Source: Treponema sp. (GTDB lineage Bacteria; Spirochaetota; Spirochaetia; Treponematales; Treponemataceae). From it: a stretch of 15,734 nt of DNA. Below the pieces are notes generated by a model. That model saw only the letters and a program-made list of their open reading frames with translations. It was not told the origin of the DNA and searched no databases. Position numbers and translations under genes: made by a program. Where the stretch lies: the NCBI GenBank assembly GCA_017617145.1, contig JAFZWX010000242.1, forward strand, positions 1-15,734, given 5' to 3'. Below are positions 13,052 to 15,734 of this stretch, one piece after another (position 1 is the first letter of the stretch; each line of letters starts with the position of its first letter).

Positions 13052-13594
13052 TTAAGAAAACCTATAAAAATCCACTATTGATCTTCCGTAAACTCTCTGA
13101 TCTGTTCTTTTCAGTGGTCCAATCACTTCAGGCATAAAATGCTCTTCGGGTCTGTGAACTAGAATTGTTCCTTCTTTGTTCAGCATTCCGTTTTCTGCTG
13201 CCTGAAGTACAAGCTGTTCATGAAATTTGTAAGGAAACGGCGGATCAAAAAAAATAAAATCAAAGGATGATTTACAACGTTTTATAAAATATTCAACAGG
13301 CATAAAATGACATTTAATTTTGACACCGCATTCCTGCTCTGTAACTTTTACATTGTTTAAAAGAGTCGAAACTTTTATTTTATCTTTTTCACAAAGCTCA
13401 ATAGGATTTGCACCACGGCTTGCTGCTTCTATAGCAATAGTGCCGGAGCCAGAAAATAAATCAAGCCAGGATTTTCCAGTTAAATCACCAAGAATAGAAA
13501 ATACAGATTCACGCATTCTGTCCATTGCAGGTCTGATTATTCCATCAGGACATTCTATTATTCTGCCTTTTAATTTTCCGCCTGTTATTCTCAT
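13052..13594 (-). CDS. rsmD: 16S rRNA (guanine966-N2)-methyltransferase RsmD
   Basis: SAM-dependent enzyme that methylates N2 of G966 in 16S rRNA within the 30S subunit. The 180-aa length is typical. Visible motifs are RITGGKLKGR (2-11), RPAMDRMRESVFSIL (21-35), the SAM-binding LDLFSGSGTIAIEA (44-57) and the catalytic FFDPPF (115-120), ending in DFYRFS. The start ATG overlaps the stop of the ankyrin gene (ATGA at 13591-13594) and no proper Shine-Dalgarno is present, so it is probably translated by coupling to that gene. Such an arrangement with a secreted ankyrin protein has no obvious functional link. Confidence 0.95.
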   Translation of the reverse strand: MRITGGKLKGRIIECPDGIIRPAMDRMRESVFSILGDLTGKSWLDLFSGSGTIAIEAASRGANPIELCEKDKIKVSTLLNNVKVTEQECGVKIKCHFMPVEYFIKRCKSSFDFIFFDPPFPYKFHEQLVLQAAENGMLNKEGTILVHRPEEHFMPEVIGPLKRTDQRVYGRSIVDFYRFS

Positions 13595-15297
13595 TTTTTA
13601 TTTAACATCCAGTAAATATCATCATGCGGAAGAGAAGGATTTTCTTTTGCATAATCGAATGCGGTTTTTCCGTCTGCAGAACGGATTGAAGTTCCGGCTC
13701 CATATTCTAGCAGCTTTTTAATAACAACAGTAGAACTGCAGAATTGAGCTGCATACATCAAAGGAGTTTTTCCGTTATAGAAGGAATTAAGAGAAATTGC
13801 TTTTTCTATAAATGCATCGACCTTTGCAGCTTTTGAATAATCAGAAGAATAATTATCAGATAACATCAGAACAAAAGCCTGAACAACTTCTTTTTCGGAA
13901 GGTGAGTAGTAATTTAAAAGCTTTCTAAGAATTTCTGGATTTCCGTTGTAAGTAGCCGCAAGCATAAGTGCCGAAACATCATAATTATTTTTTGTCTTTA
14001 CTTCAGCACCGACTTCAATAAGCTGTTCAATTATAGAAGTGTTTTCCTGATAACGAACAGCATACATTAAAGCTGTCCATCCGTCGGAATCTTTAAGATT
14101 GACTGTTGCACCGGAAGAAATAAGATTTTTTAATTCCCAGTTATTTCCGGCTTTTGCAGCCTTCATCAAAAGTGTACAGCCTTTACTGTCGGCAGCATCA
14201 GGAGAACCAATCAACTGATATGAAGTATAATCGTCATCACCCGGAAGCTCGAGTGTCTTTTTTGGAGCATAATCAAGAAGGCTTTCTCGCTGATATCTAT
14301 TAACGGTTGCTGAAGGAGTTGTGCTTATAGGAAGTTCAAATGATGATTCAGATGACTGTTCTTCTTGAGTAACAGAAACCTGCTGCTCCTGTTCTGTTTC
14401 TTTTGGAGTTTCCTGAATTGTTACAGGAGTAACCGAAGGAGTAATAGGAGTTGTTGTTCTTTTATCAGTTTCAGTAACAGTTTGAATATCGTCTTTGTCT
14501 TGATTCAATTTAGAGAAGAGTAAATTGTCATATTCAGTTTGTTCAGAAGTCGTTTCTGTAACTGTTTCCTGAACTGGCGTTGGTTCAGGTTCGGATACAG
14601 GTTCCGGTTCAGTCACTGGTTCTGGTTCCGGTATAGGTTCCGGTTCGGGTTCTGGCTCTGGTTCAACTGGCTTGTCTTCGACAACAGGTTCTGGAATAAC
14701 TGGCATTGGCTCTGGTTCAGGTTCAGGCGTTTCTTCTGGTTCTTCTTCAACAGGAGCTGCGCCACTTTGTGAAAGCATCATTTGTCTTGTTAGTTGAGAA
14801 CCTTCTTCAAGAGCAAGTTCATCTTCATTTTCTGATGTATTCTGATCTTCAGTAATTTCACCGGCTTCTACAGAAAGCTTAAGACTTCGTGTAAGATAAT
14901 TTGTAAAAAAGTATTTTTCGTATGTATCGGCAATTCCAAATTCGTTAATATCACTTTTTATATTTGCAAATTCATCTTTAAAAAAAGTTTCCGGATTTTT
15001 GGAAATATATGTCCTGTTTTTTGCGATACAATAATTTTTATTTGGTTCAATAGAGTTTGCAATCCAGATAAGTAAAATAAGCTCGCGTTGTTCAACCGGA
15101 CCAATTATTACATTACCGGCTTTTGTTTTATTTTTTAGTTCACAAATATACCATGATTTAGGAGTTTCTTCTGTATTCTTAATTTTTTCCTGAACTTTAG
15201 AAGGAACAGTAATAGCATTCTTTTTAGCCTTTGCAAAACCAGGCGATAAAATAAGAAGCATGAGAAACATTATTGAACAAATTTTTTGTTTAAACAT
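13591..15297 (-). CDS. Secreted/periplasmic ankyrin-repeat protein with Pro-Glu spacer
   Basis: A 568-aa exported protein. Residues 1-24 form a signal peptide (hydrophobic core, cleavage after AKA); there is no lipobox. A globular N-terminal region (about 25-160, with a conserved-looking SWYICELKNKTKAGNVIIGP) is followed by an acidic Pro-Glu/Glu-Pro tract (about 185-242), a Thr/Gln/Glu-rich low-complexity linker (to about 340), and four or five ankyrin repeats (about 371-568; for example DSDGWTALMYAV, NGKTPLMYAA, DGKTAFDYA). The PE spacer is like the rigid periplasm-spanning spacer of TonB; the ankyrin end would bind a partner. The start lacks a Shine-Dalgarno but has TATAAT 7 nt upstream. 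It overlaps rsmD. Confidence 0.85.
   Translation of the reverse strand: MFKQKICSIMFLMLLILSPGFAKAKKNAITVPSKVQEKIKNTEETPKSWYICELKNKTKAGNVIIGPVEQRELILLIWIANSIEPNKNYCIAKNRTYISKNPETFFKDEFANIKSDINEFGIADTYEKYFFTNYLTRSLKLSVEAGEITEDQNTSENEDELALEEGSQLTRQMMLSQSGAAPVEEEPEETPEPEPEPMPVIPEPVVEDKPVEPEPEPEPEPIPEPEPVTEPEPVSEPEPTPVQETVTETTSEQTEYDNLLFSKLNQDKDDIQTVTETDKRTTTPITPSVTPVTIQETPKETEQEQQVSVTQEEQSSESSFELPISTTPSATVNRYQRESLLDYAPKKTLELPGDDDYTSYQLIGSPDAADSKGCTLLMKAAKAGNNWELKNLISSGATVNLKDSDGWTALMYAVRYQENTSIIEQLIEVGAEVKTKNNYDVSALMLAATYNGNPEILRKLLNYYSPSEKEVVQAFVLMLSDNYSSDYSKAAKVDAFIEKAISLNSFYNGKTPLMYAAQFCSSTVVIKKLLEYGAGTSIRSADGKTAFDYAKENPSLPHDDIYWMLNKK
14582..14670. repeat. Hexanucleotide tandem repeat encoding the Pro-Glu spacer
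   Basis: Plus-strand GGTTC(A/C/G/T) units repeat with few interruptions here, further copies at 14710-14726. On the coding (minus) strand they give Glu-Pro dipeptides. A 6-bp unit keeps the frame when copies are gained or lost, so spacer length is free to vary between strains. Confidence 0.7.
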
Positions 15298-15303
15298 TAT
15301 GTA

Positions 15304-15309
15304 ATTATA
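15304..15309 (-). promoter_or_regulatory. -10 box of the ankyrin gene, predicted leaderless start
   Basis: Minus-strand TATAAT (15304-15309); a start seven bases on is 15297, the A of the ATG. No Shine-Dalgarno is present. The -35 region is T-rich with no clear match, so the promoter call rests mainly on the perfect -10. Confidence 0.5.
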
Positions 15310-15338
15310 ATACCAAAGACAAAAAAAATAAAGATTAA

Positions 15339-15367
15339 TTGACCTTCATTCTTATTTTCTATATAAT
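15339..15367 (+). promoter_or_regulatory. Predicted strong promoter of the rpsF operon
   Basis: -35 TTGACC (15339-15344), 17-bp spacer, -10 TATAAT (15362-15367): eleven of twelve consensus bases. Predicted start near 15374, giving a leader of about 169 nt before rpsF. It is divergent from the ankyrin promoter. Confidence 0.85.
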
Positions 15368-15373
15368 AATTTT

Positions 15374-15542
15374 TATCCTTGGAGACTTTCGTGGTCTTCC
15401 TTTGTCCATAAGGAGGAACAAAAACCTTTTGAATATTTAAGAGGTTTTTTGTTGTACATTTCTATAATCGTCGATTTGGACTTGTATTACTGTCCTCCGA
15501 AAAATTCTGTTTGTACAGAATAAAATTTTTCAGGAGATACTT
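15374..15542 (+). promoter_or_regulatory. Structured 5' leader of rpsF with attenuator-like and SD-sequestering hairpins
   Basis: Three structures can be drawn. TCCTT (15398-15402) pairs with AAGGA (15410-15414). AAAAACC (15420-15426) pairs with GGTTTTT (15443-15449), extended to 11 bp with an 8-nt loop: a terminator-like hairpin with six T. CTCC (15495-15498) pairs with GGAG (15533-15536) and GAAAA with TTTTC, enclosing hairpin ATTCTGT/ACAGAAT (15504-15521); this hides the rpsF Shine-Dalgarno AGGAG (15532-15536). Leaders of rpsF in many bacteria bind the S6:S18 complex for feedback control; whether this is that motif I cannot confirm. Confidence 0.6.
15420..15450 (+). terminator. Terminator-like hairpin inside the rpsF leader
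   Basis: AAAAACCTTTT (15420-15430) pairs with AAGAGGTTTTT (15439-15449), including one T-G wobble, loop GAATATTT, T-run 15445-15450. It lies about 46 nt after the predicted transcription start and 93 nt before rpsF, so it would end or pause transcription before the gene unless an alternative fold forms. Confidence 0.55.
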
Positions 15543-15734
15543 ATGAAAAAGTATGAACTTATGACTATCTTCCCGCTCGAGGATGAAAAGTCAAAAAAAG
15601 GTGCCGAAGATGTAAAAGGCACTCTCACCAAATTTGGTGCCGAAATTGAAGAAGAAAAGCAGTTCGGTGACCGTGATCTTACCTACGAAATCAAAAAACA
15701 GAAAAGAGGACGTTTCGTTCTTTACACAATGAAA
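15543..15734 (+). CDS. rpsF: 30S ribosomal protein S6, N-terminal part (cut by window end)
   Basis: The first 64 codons are present, beginning MKKYELMTIFPLEDEKSKKG and continuing through DRDLTYEIKKQKRGRFVLYTM, which matches the S6 pattern (first strand, then LAYPI-type core reading LTYEI and the third strand). S6 binds the central domain of 16S rRNA together with S18. ATG at 15543 is preceded by AGGAG with 6-nt spacing. The usual downstream partners (ssb, rpsR, rplI) are beyond the window. The promoter and structured leader suggest it is the first gene of its operon. Confidence 0.95.
   Translation, partial: MKKYELMTIFPLEDEKSKKGAEDVKGTLTKFGAEIEEEKQFGDRDLTYEIKKQKRGRFVLYTMK

Noticed and set aside
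14539..14772. 77-aa Trp/Phe/Arg-rich reading frame on the plus strand
   Set aside because: It is the antisense of the Pro-Glu repeat of the ankyrin gene; the odd composition follows from the repeat, and no start signal is seen.
15410..15440. Leader peptide after AAGGAGG in the rpsF leader
   Set aside because: The only start in range (TTG 15429) gives three codons before TAA; the AAGGAGG is better explained by pairing with TCCTT or TCCTCC in the leader.
1..15734. CRISPR array, insertion sequence, prophage, tRNA or rRNA gene
   Set aside because: No spaced direct repeats, transposase or phage proteins, and no cloverleaf or rRNA-like sequence was seen on either strand.

Overview
The window looks like a low-GC (AT-rich intergenic DNA, T/A-ending codons) chromosomal segment of a Treponema-type spirochaete, probably a gut or rumen species rather than T. 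pallidum. The main reasons are the flgF-flgG-flgJ(N) rod cluster, a MurC with spirochaete-like divergent motifs, the treponemal archaeal-type CMP kinase, and a large secreted ankyrin protein with a Pro-Glu spacer. No mobile element, phage, CRISPR array, tRNA or rRNA is visible.

Layout. 1-1407 (+): tail of flgF, then flgG and the rod-binding flgJ-type gene, an operon of flagellar rod parts. 1498-2034 (+): an unrecognised lipoprotein, ended by a strong terminator. 2126-5113 (+): murC-yicC-cmk, with a leaderless-looking start for murC; it ends at a 54-bp REP-like double hairpin. 5177-5710 (-): an orphan aconitase/LeuD-type small subunit. 6034-8022 (+): a cytoplasmic GH31 alpha-glycosidase with its own promoter. 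8147-9303 (-): a two-gene operon, a small HMA-fold protein without its CxxC followed by a D-2-hydroxyacid dehydrogenase. 9506-13594 (-): EamA transporter, rlmN, a TPR protein, a 125/119-aa hypothetical and rsmD, all reading leftward behind the secreted ankyrin protein (13591-15297, -). 15339-15734 (+): a near-consensus promoter, a long structured leader and the first 64 codons of rpsF (ribosomal protein S6).

How the genes relate. Most are housekeeping: flagellar rod assembly, peptidoglycan precursor synthesis, nucleotide and RNA metabolism (yicC, cmk, rlmN, rsmD) and ribosomal protein synthesis. The metabolic insert (5177-9303: LeuD-like, GH31, HMA-like, 2-hydroxyacid dehydrogenase) is the accessory part.

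Most interesting signals. (1) Three long imperfect palindromes in the accessory part (5838-5919, 8049-8134, 9372-9462) share a design: outer stem, internal loop, inner stem, short apical stem. Two have an identical apical loop AGAAGGAA although their stems differ in sequence; the third, in reverse orientation, shares the inner stem and internal loop and exposes AAGGAG at its tip. I read this as a repeated, structure-conserved element family that I do not recognise. (2) The REP-like pair at 5117-5170 has compensatory base-pair changes between its two hairpins. (3) Three genes (murC, the hypothetical, the ankyrin protein) have a -10 box about 7 nt before ATG and no Shine-Dalgarno, suggesting leaderless mRNAs. 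(4) The rpsF leader has an internal terminator-like hairpin and an SD-sequestering hairpin with a possible competing pairing. (5) The LeuD-like and HMA-like proteins have both lost their family's signature active-site or metal-binding residues.
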